From: Malania oleifera
Taxonomy: Eukaryota; Streptophyta; Magnoliopsida; Santalales; Ximeniaceae
Direction of reading: 5' to 3'
Assembly: GCF_029873635.1 (NCBI RefSeq)
Contig: NC_080422.1
Span: 18,444,049-18,508,048, forward strand
Length of the DNA: 64,000 nucleotides
Positions 12,670-24,600 of this stretch are shown piece after piece. Made by a program: the position numbers and the translations under genes. Every line of letters starts with the position of its first letter. Within the stretch, counting starts at the first letter, position 1. A model generated the notes under the pieces. That model did no database searches, was not told where the DNA came from, and worked only from the letters and a program-made list of their open reading frames with translations.

Positions 12670-14170
12670 CCCTTTTCCGACTATGTGGAAGGAATCGTCA
12701 TCCCGGCGATCGAACAATAAACTTCAAGCTTCTCCTTTGGTAGTGTCTTTGTCAATATATCAGAACCATTATCATCAGTGTAAACCTTCTCAAATTTCAA
12801 TAACGTATCGTTCAACGCATCTCTGATCCAATGGTATCGTACATCAATGTGTTTCGATCTTGCATGGAAACTGGAATTCTTAGCAAGATAAATAGCACTT
12901 TAACTATCACAAAACAACACATACCTCTGCTGCTCGAAACCAAGTTCTCTCAAGAACTTCTTTACCCATAGCAACTCTTCAGTCGCTTCCGTTGGTGCAA
13001 TGAACTCTACTTCTGTCGTAGAAAGAGCAATGCAATTCTGAAGTCTCGATTGCCAAGCTATAGCCCCCACTTGCAAAAGTTATCAAATAGCTCGAAGTAG
13101 ACTTATGAGTATCCACATCCCCAGCCATATCTACATCTGTGTAGCCAACTAACAATGGTTGTTTGTTTCCCAAACCAAGTCTCAAACTAGAAATGTCTCG
13201 AAGATACCTCATGATCCACTTCACTGCATTCTCGTGCTCTATTCCTGGATTTGACAAGAATCGGCTAACTACACCAACTGCATAGGCTATATCTGGTCTT
13301 GTGCAAACCATTGCATACATCAAACTTCCTACTACTAAGGCGTAAGGAACTCTTTCCATGTCTTCCTTTTCCTTATATGTAGAAGGACATTGCTTTGTAC
13401 TTAGTCTGAAGTGGGTAGCAAAAGGAGAGTTAACCACTTTACCTTTGTCCATATTGAACCTCTAAAGCACTTTCTCAATGTACTCCTATGACAAATATAA
13501 CTTATTGGCACTACTATCACGACTGATTCTTATACCAAGAATTTTATTTGCTAGCCTCAAATCCTTCATAGCAAATGACTTACTCAATTGCTTCTTCAAT
13601 TGGTCAATCCTTGAAGCATTCCTACCAACAAGCAACATGTCATCCACATAAAGCAGTAAGAAAATAAAACCATCATCAGAGAATTTTTGAACAAATATAC
13701 AGTGATCTGAAGTTGTTTTCTTGTAGCCTTGCTCCCCCATAACAGACTCAAATTTCTTATACCACTGTCTCGATGCTTGTTTCAAGCCATATAGGCTTTT
13801 CTTCAGATTGCACACATAATCCTCTTTCCCTTTCACTTTGAAATCCTTTGGCTGTTTCATATAAATCTCTTCCTCCAAATCACTATGAAGGAAGGCAGTT
13901 TTCACATCCATCTGCTCAACTTCCAAGTCAAGACTAGCTGCTAAGTCGAGTACTGTACGGATCAATGACATCTTTACAATTAGAGAGAAGATCTCATCAA
14001 AGTCAATACATTTTCTCTGACTAAACCCTTTTACAACCAATCTAGCATTGTACCGTGGTCGTGAAGAGAACACATTTGGCTTCTTCTTGTAAATCCACTT
14101 GTTCTCCAAAGCTTTTTTTCCTTTAGGCAGCTTCACTAACTCAAAGGTGTGGTTATCATGCAATGACTAC
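12670..14170 (-). pseudogene. Copia reverse transcriptase and RNase H remains
   Basis: Recognisable blocks are ARLVVKGFSQ, QMDVKTAFLH, SLYGLKQASRQW and YVDDMLLVG of the reverse transcriptase, then MYAMVCTRPDIAYAVGVVSRF and GYTDVDMAGD of RNase H, with RNase H text continuing to about 12670. It is part of the element at 11995-17344 and is broken. Confidence 0.85.
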
Positions 14171-14899
14171 ATCACATCTTGCATGGCCTCAATCCACTCT
14201 GTCTTGTGTTCATCTTCCATGGCTTCTGTAAAACACTGGAGCTCTCCCCCGTCAGTTAATAACACATATTGTTATGCTAAATACCGAGTGGAAGGATGTC
14301 GGTCTCTGGCTGACCTGGATGGAATCTCTGGTGAAATCTCTGGCACTGTCAACTGCTCATCAGTCTCAACAACTCCCTGAACCTATAAGGGAACATCCAC
14401 ATCACCGCTACCCCGGTGGTTATCCTGAACATCATTCTCAACCTGAGATGAAAAATTATTCAAAGGAATTGGATCCACATCAGTCAAACTGTCATCCTGC
14501 TGAGACATAGATTTCTCTGCCTTCTTAATATCCTGAATCGCCTGATCTTCTACAAACACGACATCTCTGATTCTCACAATTTTCTTCTCAATTGGATCAT
14601 AAAACTTGTATCCAAAATCATCTTGACCATATCCAAAGAATTATACACTATCGCGTTTTCTCATCAAGTTTAGACCTTTCATCTTTTGGAATATGCACAA
14701 ATGTTTTGCACCCAAAAACACGCAGATGATTATAAGAAACATCCTTACCTGTCCAAACTCAGTTTGGCACATCAAACTGTAGAGGAACACGAGGTGTAAG
14801 ATTCAACACATGAACAATAGTGCTCAATGCCTCCCCCCAAAAGAATTTTGGCAACCAGGCTTGTGAAAGCAAACATCTCACTCTCTCAACTAGTGTTGT

Positions 14900-15450
14900 G
14901 TTCGTCTTTTTTGCTGTCATTCAATTGAGGAGTTTTCGAAGGAGTTTTTTAATGTCGAATACCCTGTTGTCTGCAATACTTATCAGATGGACCAGAATAC
15001 TCTCTACAGTTAGCAATTCGGACGCACCTCTGTTTCTTCCCAGTCTGTCTCTCAACTAGGGCTTGAAATTTCTTGAACTCAACCAACACTTGGTCTTTTG
15101 ACTTCAAGATATATACCCATAACTTCCTTGAATGATCATCTATGAAGGTCACAAAGTATCTGGAACCACCAAGTGTTCTCGTCTTCATAGGGCCACACAC
15201 ATCCGAATGTACCAAATTCAGTATCTCTGACTTTCTCGAATAAGGGGAATTCTTGAAGAAAACTCTACTCAACTTCCCTAAAAAACAATGAGTACACCTT
15301 TTCAGAAGTGCAAATTTTAGTCCACATAGCAGACTTTTCTTCCCTAGTAGAGCTAATCCTTTCTCACTCATGTGAGTCAGTCTCTTGTGCCACAACTCTC
15401 TTGTACCATTATCCTCCATTGCATTAACAATGTCGTTGGAGATCATTGCT
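14900..15450 (-). pseudogene. Copia integrase remains
   Basis: The integrase zinc-binding block (LWHKRLTHMSEKGLALL ... CTHC) and the start of the catalytic core (HSDVCGPM, YFVTFIDDHSRKLWVY) are clear. More decayed integrase text continues toward 14200. It is part of the same element. Confidence 0.85.
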
Positions 15451-16620
15451 TGCAGAATTTACAATGCAGAGTGCTTCATGTCCCGGAGCACAACCATAGC
15501 CATCATTGAAAGTATTGCAATACCCTTCGTCATCAAGTTTACCTACAGAAATCAAATTTAAACGAATGTCAGCAATATGCTTCACATCTCTAAGAACTAA
15601 ACTTGTGCCATTATTTGTCTTCAGATACACATCCCCAATTCCAATTACTTTAATCAAGTCATCATTTCCCATCTTTACTATTCTAAAGTCACCAGATCTA
15701 GATGTAAAGAAATCCTTTCGAGATGTAGCATGAATGGAGGCACCACTGTCAATTACCCAACTGGTCTCATGATATGCAACATTTATCATCTCATCATCAT
15801 AAACAATGAAGAATTCTGCAAGAGTGGTAGTAGCAACTCTATCATCACCATCTTTGTCATCTCCACTCTTCGTTTCCTTCCCTTTCTCATTCTTGTTTTC
15901 TTTTTTCAATTGCCCGCAATATTTTTTGATGTGTCCCGTTTTCCCGCAATGATGACACTCAACATTTGCAAACTTGTTGGACTTGCTTCTACTATTATCT
16001 CTGTTCTTCGGACCTCTGCTCTTACTTCTCCCTCTCTTTTCTATAACCAAAATTTTTTACTGTGTTTTTCTTCTCATCTCTTCATTTAGCAAACAACTCT
16101 TGGTCATATCCATTGTGATTACACCTTCTGGAGCGAAGTTTGACAATGAAGTTCTGAGCGTCTCCCACAAGTCTAGTAATAAACCAAACAATCATAACCC
16201 TTGTATCTCATCATCAAACTTAATACTCATTCCAGCCAACTGATTAATAATTCCTTGGAATGTATTCAAGTTATCAGATAAAAGAGTCCCGTCCTGGTAC
16301 CCTAAAGCCATCATTTGTTTAATCAGAAACAACTTATTATTTCTAGTCTTTCTAGCATATAATTCTTCAAGCTTACTCCATAAAGAACGTGCATTTGTCT
16401 CTCCACTAATATGATTCAAAACATTGTCATCTACCCACTGCCTGATATACTCACACACCTATTGATGTAACAAAGTTCATTCCACAACAGACTTTTTTTC
16501 TGATTTTTTAGCACTAAATACTGATAGGTAATAATCTTTCACATAAAGAACATCCTCCATTTTTCCTTTCCATATGTGATAATTTGAATCATAGAGATTA
16601 ATCATTCTACTAGTATTTGC
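15430..16620 (-). pseudogene. Copia gag and protease remains
   Basis: The gag block is seen at about 16190-16460 (SLWSKLEELYARKTRNN). The CCHC knuckle CHHCGKTGHIKKYC lies near 15930-15970 after a basic arginine/serine stretch. The protease motif WVIDSGASIHAT is near 15720-15760. The region is broken. Confidence 0.85.
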
Positions 16621-16676
16621 TTCCATAACTCAAACTGCCAACCAGACAATATGTGAACCGATCTCTAATACCACTT

Positions 16677-17344
16677 TGTTGGGAGAGATATCAATAAACA
16701 ACCACAGCGGAATAATTCTTCTCCCTATATGCAACTAAATATAGTATATCTCTACTTTTATACGTACTGAAAATAATAAGAAAAATAATCAATCACACCA
16801 AACCACAAGAACACAATCAATTTTTTAGGTAGAAAACTTCCCCAATGTGAGGAAGAAAAATCATGGAACCTAATCCAGTTAAAACTTCCACTATCAATCA
16901 AATAATGGGTACACCAAATCTTCTCTAATCTCGATTAAAGGCTACAAATATATCTCATCAAGAAATCAACAATCTTGGCAAATACAAAAAGAATTAGAGA
17001 TAATATACCAAATTCGCGGTTACTGTTCACGAGCAAATATCCCAACTCCCGAGCTCCAAATCCGATCTCGACTGTTCATTTTGTAACTCCTTAAGTCATG
17101 AACCTCTACTCCAAATTTCAACTCGATCGGACCACAGACAAAGCGGGATTGGAGTCTTTATGAAATCTAGGCAACATAAGAAAAATCACGTTTTTCTTTC
17201 CTTCTTTTTGAGAAATGACGGCTCCTCCCTTCTCCCCTCTCTTTTTATAACTTCTTTTAGGTTTTCACACTAAAATGAATGGGCTTTGGGCTTTTAATAA
17301 AGTCCATTTGGGCTTTCCTCCACATGGAAGGAAATAACCCAACA
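16677..17344 (-). repeat. 5' LTR of the copia element
   Basis: 668 bp with TG...CA ends (plus strand TGTTGGGAGA ... AACCCAACA). It lies next to the primer-binding site and is flanked by the ATGAA duplication. Confidence 0.9.
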
Positions 17345-17810
17345 ATGAAAACTCCAAAATACCCTCATATGATAACACAATTACATTTGCACCCTAACTC
17401 AAACATGATGTACCATAACACCCCCATTGGATTTTGTTTAATTAAACAAAGAGGTTCCACGCATTGAAGGCTTGAGGGCCCCCTACAAGCCCCATTTATA
17501 AAAAACTTCAAGTGGATAATCCTTTTGGATTTGAGTCATAACTCAACAATTTTCACCTTGACAAATATTCACCTCTTGGAGCTATCATACCTATACTTGC
17601 ACTTGAAGTTGCACATCACTGATTTAGCAACTAGCAATATGGAGTAAGTTTAGGCAATGCAAGAACATCTCCTTAGTTACTGCCTTCACCAACATGTCAA
17701 CTGCATTTTCTTGTGTAGCCACCTTAACCAACTATATCTCATTAGTAACAATCAACTTTTGTATCTTGTGATATCTGACTACAATGTGTACGGGTGACTC
17801 GAGTTCGCTC

Positions 17811-18419
17811 CCAAACTACTTTCGCTCTGTTTTTCTTTTTTATTTTCTTTTTTTTTTTGTACATTTTTTAAATAAAAATATTAGTTTGTAAATTTCAAAT
17901 GAAATATACTAATTTTTTTATTTGAAATATAATAAAAAAATACTTTAACATATTAATACTTATTTTAAAAAATACTTACTACTTACCCTTCTTTCATTAA
18001 TTTAATATTAAACTCAAAATTTAAATATATTTTTTAAAAAATTTTAAAATCAAAAACCCATGATTTTATTTTTATTTTTATTTTTTTGATAAAAAATATT
18101 GACCTCCCCTTAGGTTTGACAAAAAAATAGGAATCTCCCCCGAGATTTCAAAAATTTCAGAGTTCTTTTTTAAGGTTTTAAGAATTCTAAGAACCTTTCT
18201 TAAAATTTGCTAAAAAAAATATAAATATTCTTTTTATATTTTACAAAAAGACAAGTCTTTTGAAAGAAAATTTATATCTTTTTGGCAAATCTCAAGGAAG
18301 GTTTACAGCATTTTCAAAACTTCAAGGGAGACCAATAGAATTTTAAAATCTTAGAAGAAATCTTCGTCTTTTTTCCAAATCTTACGAGAACCTTAAAGGG
18401 AATTTTTATAATAATGACA
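17811..18419. other. AT-rich intergenic DNA
   Basis: Long A/T runs with a few partly repeated short phrases. No gene seen. Confidence 0.6.
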
Positions 18420-18810
18420 AGATCATCAACTGCTGCCCTCAGCCTAATTTGTAGTAAGGATTGCAAGAAGTTCACAACGGAACAATGAGATAGTTTGATC
18501 TTGATCTCAGTAGTTTGATCTCAGTTGGATGGCCTCGGACTACACAATTGGTAGCATCTTGCACTCCAAGACCCTTTGGCAAATCAATTCAATTGACAGA
18601 TTTAGAACCTCATTAATGCACAACAATATGATTTTTGTTCCCCTTACAATTCTCTTCCATAACACACTGTGGGATTACCTTTCATTGTCCACATTGCTTC
18701 ATTAACTGAAGATGAATAATCTACCAATGTCATGGCAGATTGCCAAACTTCTGCTACTCTTTTTAGGGTTTTTGTTCTTTACATATAGTTTATAATAATA
18801 TTTTTCTTCT
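18420..18810 (-). pseudogene. Possible exon fragment of an unidentified gene
   Basis: On the minus strand, about 18760-18680 reads RVAEVWQSAMTLVDYSSSVNEAMWTMK and then meets a good donor (GTAATCC). The text looks protein-like, but I do not recognise the family and no continuing exon is evident. The rest to 18420 is less AT-rich than its surroundings. It may be a decayed gene piece or a chance reading. Confidence 0.25.
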
Positions 18811-19094
18811 CAATGTCGCAATATAAACAATTAAACCTACTATTTGAGGTCTTAACGAGGAACCAGATCCTAGTTCAGTGTTTGGTAATTTACTCATAGG
18901 AAAGTAATCCTAGATTAATCAAAATATCACAATATAGCGAAAAATAAAATTTAAAAAAACAATAAAGGAAACACAAAGAACTTACAGTACTAATATTGAA
19001 AAGTGCAAAGAGGTAAGGAACAGGTCAAGTTTCATATGCCAATATCAAAGAGGCAAGAATGCATGCTAATGAATGTATAAATTTTACAAATATA

Positions 19095-19125
<31 letters not shown>

Positions 19126-19599
19126 GAAATACTGTAGAGGTGGGCGATGGGTCTAGATACAACAAGAATCAAAGATAGCATGCATATGCTTGATACAGGA
19201 TTATCTATTTCTGCTCATTAGCATGGTGTTTTAGATGATTGTGTATACACATGTATAGTTGGTTCATCAAACTTCAAGGTTTAAACAAAATTTTGCCTAA
19301 TTTGCAATACATCTACAATACTCGAGTAATTTTTTATTACAAAGTGAAAACATTTAATGAAAATGAAAAAATTTAAATAGTCAATCACTTCACCTCTCAC
19401 AAGCATTTCATCAAACAATCTATGTGCATTTCTCCTTTTCAACAATGGTGTTCTAATTAGAACATATATGCTAGAAACTATACTATGTTTTACACAAAAT
19501 AAAGATGTATACATAAATGTATAAGCGGGCATAAAGCGTATTGCATATGCCAATCAAAATTTGCGTAGATAAATTTGGACGGACGAAGGGTTGGTATTG

Positions 19600-19930
19600 G
19601 ATTAACCTGACGATCGTAATTTTTCTGCAGATCAGGATTCGATTCGCTTCTTTATAGCAGTGATTGCTCGGTGCAGAAATTTGCTTCAAAACCTGCGAGG
19701 AATATCGATTGAATGGGGCAGATTTATAAGGAAGTACACAATGATCGTCCAACGACAGCCATTAGCCATAACCAACGGATGATTGACATTCCGATGGTGC
19801 GGCTCCAGCAAGAAGAGAGGTCGCACATAACGGCCGATGTAAAGTTGAACGGGGCAGTTGGAAAATGAATCGCGGAATGCAAGAAAAGCATGAGCTCTTG
19901 GTCTTGGGACATGGACGTGATTATAAATTT
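19600..19930 (-). promoter_or_regulatory. Promoter-like, GC-richer island, possibly with a short first exon
   Basis: The minus strand has a TATA-like CTTATAAATC near 19725. A GC-richer stretch lies upstream (19730-19930), and a short downstream segment ends in a plausible donor (CGTCAG|GTTAATCC) near 19605. This resembles a plant promoter with a non-coding first exon reading toward 18.4 kb. No coding frame of known family is present. Confidence 0.3.
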
Positions 19931-21628
19931 GCGTGAATAACAGATGAAGGGTAAAATTGGTATTTCAATTTTTATCCCCTAGGACTGCCAGATTTTCTCC
20001 CATGTCCTTTTACAACTTACAAGTGTATTTTAATAGCTTTCATTTTTATCTATTCACTTAAGCTATAGAGGGCTTAAATTTAAAAATGAAACAAATAAGA
20101 CCATGCAAAACACAGCTCTTTTTTTTTTTTTTCTTTCTTGAGTTAAAGTAACATAAGATTGGCTAAACTCTCGATTGCTACTCAAATTTAGTATGACACT
20201 ATAAGGATTGGATAAGAAATGCATTTGTTTGATCTGAATAACTTCCGAATTGAAATATGTTTCAACTAGTTCACCAAATAAGTGAATTAGTTAGACACCA
20301 TAGGGTTTGGTGGTAATTCTTAATTCTCTTTAAATTTCTCTAATAGAATTAGATATGGAAACATGTCTTATTCAAATTTAGAAGTCTTTTTTTCTAATTG
20401 TTTCTCTTATAAAAAAAAATAAAACTCAATTTTAAACTGATTAAAATTAAAATAATAATTTTTTTTGTATGATACTAAATTCTACTGTTTTTATTTATAA
20501 TTATTAATTAAATATGATAAAAAAATATTATTTATATTAAGTTTAAAACTTTAGCTCAAGTAATTGATCATTAATTTTATCAAATATTTATAAAAAAATA
20601 AAATTAAAATTAAAATTAAAAAAATAACACATATTAGATATTAGATAACAAACAATTAAATAATTTAGGTTTTAGATTGAATGATCGATTCAAATTCAAT
20701 TTAGATCTGATTCACAAAATCATATTTAAGTTTAATATTTCGTACTTAACACTTAATTTTACCAAATGCCTAAAATTAGTAAGTTATTCCAAACCAATTA
20801 TCAAAATATATAATAAGGTACTTTGTAAATATTGAACCCCAAAAATTCACTCCTACCCTAAATGGTAGGTCAAAAATACAAGAAAGGATAATTTTGATAA
20901 ATAGTTCAGACCAAGCTTGCAAACTCTTGTCTTGAAGCAAATGCATCTCAGATGTTGGCGTGCCAAAAAAATTTATATAGGGTTAAGATCATAATAGATC
21001 CACTTACTTTCTCCATTTTACAATTCAACCCAACCAACTTTAGTTTTTAATAGAAAGACATCCACAAAATATTCAAATAACAAATTTAATTTAATAAATA
21101 CAAATATGCCTACATATATTCAAATCTAATTTGACCTATTTTATGACTAAATTAATTTTATTATCTTATTAATTATTAATCATCAATTTTTATAACATAA
21201 GAGTTTTTTATTAATAACTTTTTGGCATTAAAATTTTCATTAAATAGAATTTTTAATTACAAATTATTTTCATTGTCGCACCTTTCAGATCAATTCTAAA
21301 GCCCTATTAACCATCCAAACAAGAATTTTGCAGTAGGAGAGGGGCTGAAAGAGAAACAAAAGATGAGAGGGGAAAAGCTTTTCATCAATGTAAATGGAAT
21401 GCAATATTCTACAAGAAACAGGAATCAAAATTAAGCAGATACTGAGCTCCTTACCTATGGAAAAAAGCGAGCTTAAAAAAAACCCAGTAGCATGCCTGCT
21501 TCAGCTCTGATTATTTCTACAAATATGAAAGTAAATAAAATTCTACAACAAACAAATACCCTAACAGTTGTTCTCATCATCTCTTGCTTATTCTCCCTTC
21601 ACTACCAGCTCAGGGAAGAAAACACTAC
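19931..21628. other. AT-rich intergenic DNA, including 3' flank of the ATP/ADP carrier gene
   Basis: No gene seen. The last few hundred bases before 21629 should hold the 3' UTR of the minus-strand carrier gene. Confidence 0.6.
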
Positions 21629-24600
21629 TTAACTATTGCGGGTAGTAGCAGATGTTTCAGAGGAACTGCTTGTCGACTCACTTGCAAGAGAACCATTCCC
21701 GGTTTCATTCTCGGCCACAACCGGGATCTTGACGCTTGCTTTTTCCATCTCCTTCTCAAGCTCCTCCTCTTGACGCAGTGCCGTGAACTGGGTATCCAAA
21801 GACCTGGCTGCCGCCAACCATGCAACAACGATCACCATAAGTATTCCTCCAAGGTAAGGAGTCGAGTTCGCAAGTGATCCAAATGTTAGGATCATGAACT
21901 GCTGAATCAGAGCACCTCCAGACTTTCCCAACGGATTGCAGACAACGTCAATAGCTGCCTTCCCTTTAACCTAAAGCGAAGAATTAATGGACAGAGTGAA
22001 TAAATGTATTTCACAAGAGACTTGACCTTGGTGAGTTAAATGTCGAGGTTTAGAAGAAACCAAATTGATTGTTCCAAAGATCCCCATTTATTTTCCAAGA
22101 TTGAAATTAAATTATTGAAACCATTTAAACTTCCAAATTTGTTGCTAGTGTTGAGCATGGGGCAAATTGAAGCCAAATTCATAAATAAATAAATTAAATC
22201 TTAAAGAGTAAGGAGTCCAAACCTTAGTGTCCTCATCCAAAGGAATATAGGCCATTTCTTTGCAAGGATCGAATAAGCTATACTTGGCACTCTTGCTGAA
22301 AATGTTTTGCAGGGCACCAACATATACGGCTGCAAGAAGTGGAGTCATCCCAAATTTCCCAATAACAGGAGCAAGGGGGTCCCCAAACAAAATCAGAGAA
22401 AAGAAGCCAACTCCAGTGAGGAGGAGGACGGTGGGTGTGATTGTAGCTGCGACGCCCCACCCATATTTGCTAAATATAAATTGACTTAGCAACATCATTG
22501 TGAAAGTTGCAATTCCGGTGCATGATGAAAAATCACCCATGAAGGAGGAATATTCATTTGGGCTTGGAAACTACACAATGAAGAGGGAGAAATTAAGAAA
22601 TGAAAGGGGATGAGTCAAAGAAGTCGTAGAAGCAAAAATCACTTCACCTGAGCCTTGAGCTTCGATTTCCAAGTAACCTCCACAAGATTGATGCTAATAC
22701 CATATGCAACCACCAATGTGGCAAGATCTCTAATGTATTTTGAAGACACCAAGAATTTCAAGCTCTCCATTGTCCCCATTTTGGCCTTTTCCTGCAAAGT
22801 GATAAAAGATATGAGATGAGAAATTCTACCCAAAAATCATTGATTAGTTGACAAAAAACTGCACCAACCTAGCAGATGGGGAGAAGGGGATCTATGCATG
22901 ACAATACGTGGACAATTATTTATGGTACTAAGAATTCAAGTATGAGATAGTTTTGGCACCCATAGCTTGGATGACTCTATGGTCAAAACAGTTTCATTGA
23001 TGTTCGAAGTAGTAGTTCTATATGCAGGGAGGGCAATTTAAGAATGTGATATGGGATAATTTTAGCACCCATTGCTTAGAAAACTCTATGGTGAAAAGAT
23101 AGTCCCATTAATGTTCAAAGTAGTGGTTGTTCCACATGCAATGAGGACAATTTTGTTGGGGGAAAAAATAATTCAAAGCATGGTACAACTCACTTCTAGT
23201 GATATGAGTTTGAATCAGCACATAAGCAGAGAGACCAAGAAAACTGTACATATCAAGAACTTCGAATAATAAAAAATGAAATAAAATAATTCATTCATTT
23301 AATTTATGAAAAAACTGTACATATCAAGAATGTCTAATAATAAAAAAATGAAGGAAAATAATTCCGCTCATTTAATCAATGAAATAAATGAACATACGTA
23401 GTGTAGAAATCAAAACAAAAAATATGATCAGAACATTAGCTCTGTGCCCAACAACAAAAATCCCTACTCTATTGGTTCTAGACATCAAGTATTCACTACC
23501 ATCCGATGACATAAAAATAGAATCCCCTCTTTAAAATATTATTTCAACTTTTCAAACAACAAACTTGAATAATTCATAAGAGAATAATTCTAAAGATATA
23601 GTGATTGTTGTTCCTATTAGTAAAGACTATTATCAATTAGATATGATACTTCTTTTTGGAATAAACAAGAATTATATTCTAAATATACATTTTTACTGCA
23701 TGACAAGTTACTTTTGTTGAGCTATTTATACTTCAGCATATATGTATCATGGCCTCATTGATGGCCATCAATCTTTAGTTGACACTAAGACAAGTAGTCA
23801 AAAATATTCATTTCGAGCTGAATTTAGAAATATGGAGTCAGAGACATTCAGAGCAACAAAGTCAAGTATAGGATGAAACGATAGGTGCTTATTATTTCAG
23901 ATTTCCAAAGCTTAAATTAAGATGACACATTATTAGCCAAACATTTAAAAGTAAGCAGTAATTGAGCTTTCGGCAGGTGAGAGGACCAAACTCAAGTGGC
24001 TTAATGATAAAAATGGCCTGAAAATGCAATAAGAAAAATGATGAGCGAAGAAATACCACCCTTGGCACAAAGTTACCTTCTTCTTTTTACTACGGGTTGG
24101 AAGTGGAACAAAATTATTCACCCACCAATAAAGGAAACAGATCACAAGGCCCATCAACACCACAATGCTCATCATTCCTTTAAGGGAGATGGCCCACCCA
24201 TCAACTCCAGGACCCAGGTTTTTTCTCAAATTAGAGAAGTACTTCACTGTTCTGCCAGAGAAAATAAGTGCAACATTGGCTCCAAGGCCAAACAGAGGGT
24301 AGAACCTTTTGGCTTCCTCAATGGTAGTTATCTGCGATAGAAAGCCAGCAGCAACAATTAATGCATCTCCAATTACCAATATTCAGATGCAAACGTAGAT
24401 TTGGGTAAAAGAAATATACAAACCACATACATATAGTCTATTTAAGAATTTTTAAGTGCATGCATGTGCGCATGAGTTTTGCTTATAGAACACTGTAGTC
24501 ATGATGTAGCCAGAACAATTAAAAAGATGTTATAAATATGCCCCAGTTTGGTTGTAAGAAGAGAGAATTTGAATTTTCAAAACAATACTAAATTAAGATT

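Larger units (their letters stand above)
11995..17344 (-). mobile_element. Complete-length Ty1/copia element, broken fossil (Tork-like)
   Basis: Two LTRs of 669 and 668 bp, a primer site at 16661-16674 (minus TGGTATTAGAGAT) and a polypurine tract at about 12664-12675 frame all copia parts in the expected order on the minus strand: gag, CCHC knuckle (CHHCGKTGHIKKYC), protease (WVIDSGAS), integrase, reverse transcriptase (YVDDMLLVG) and RNase H. Both ends have the 5 bp duplication ATGAA (11990-11994, 17345-17349). The coding region has several breaks. By eye the LTRs differ at roughly a tenth of sites, suggesting a few million years if common plant rates apply. The Tork label is inferred from the reverse-transcriptase text. 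Confidence 0.92.
11631..17810 (-). mobile_element. Older Ty1/copia relic, split by a nested younger copia element
   Basis: The left piece 11631-11994 begins TGTGTGCGAC, and the right piece 17345-17548 ends ACTCAACA. Together they look like one LTR of about 560 bp cut by the younger insertion at 11995-17344. Just beyond 17548 the minus strand carries a polypurine-like tract and then RNase H C-terminal remains (RYHKIQKLIVTN..., VATQENAVDMLVKAVTKEMF) to about 17810. This is the 3' end of a minus-oriented copia element. It is heavily decayed, and its left boundary is tentative. Confidence 0.6.

Noticed and set aside
24038-24340. 100-residue plus-strand frame at the carrier gene's second exon
   Set aside because: It is antisense to exon 2 of the ATP/ADP carrier.
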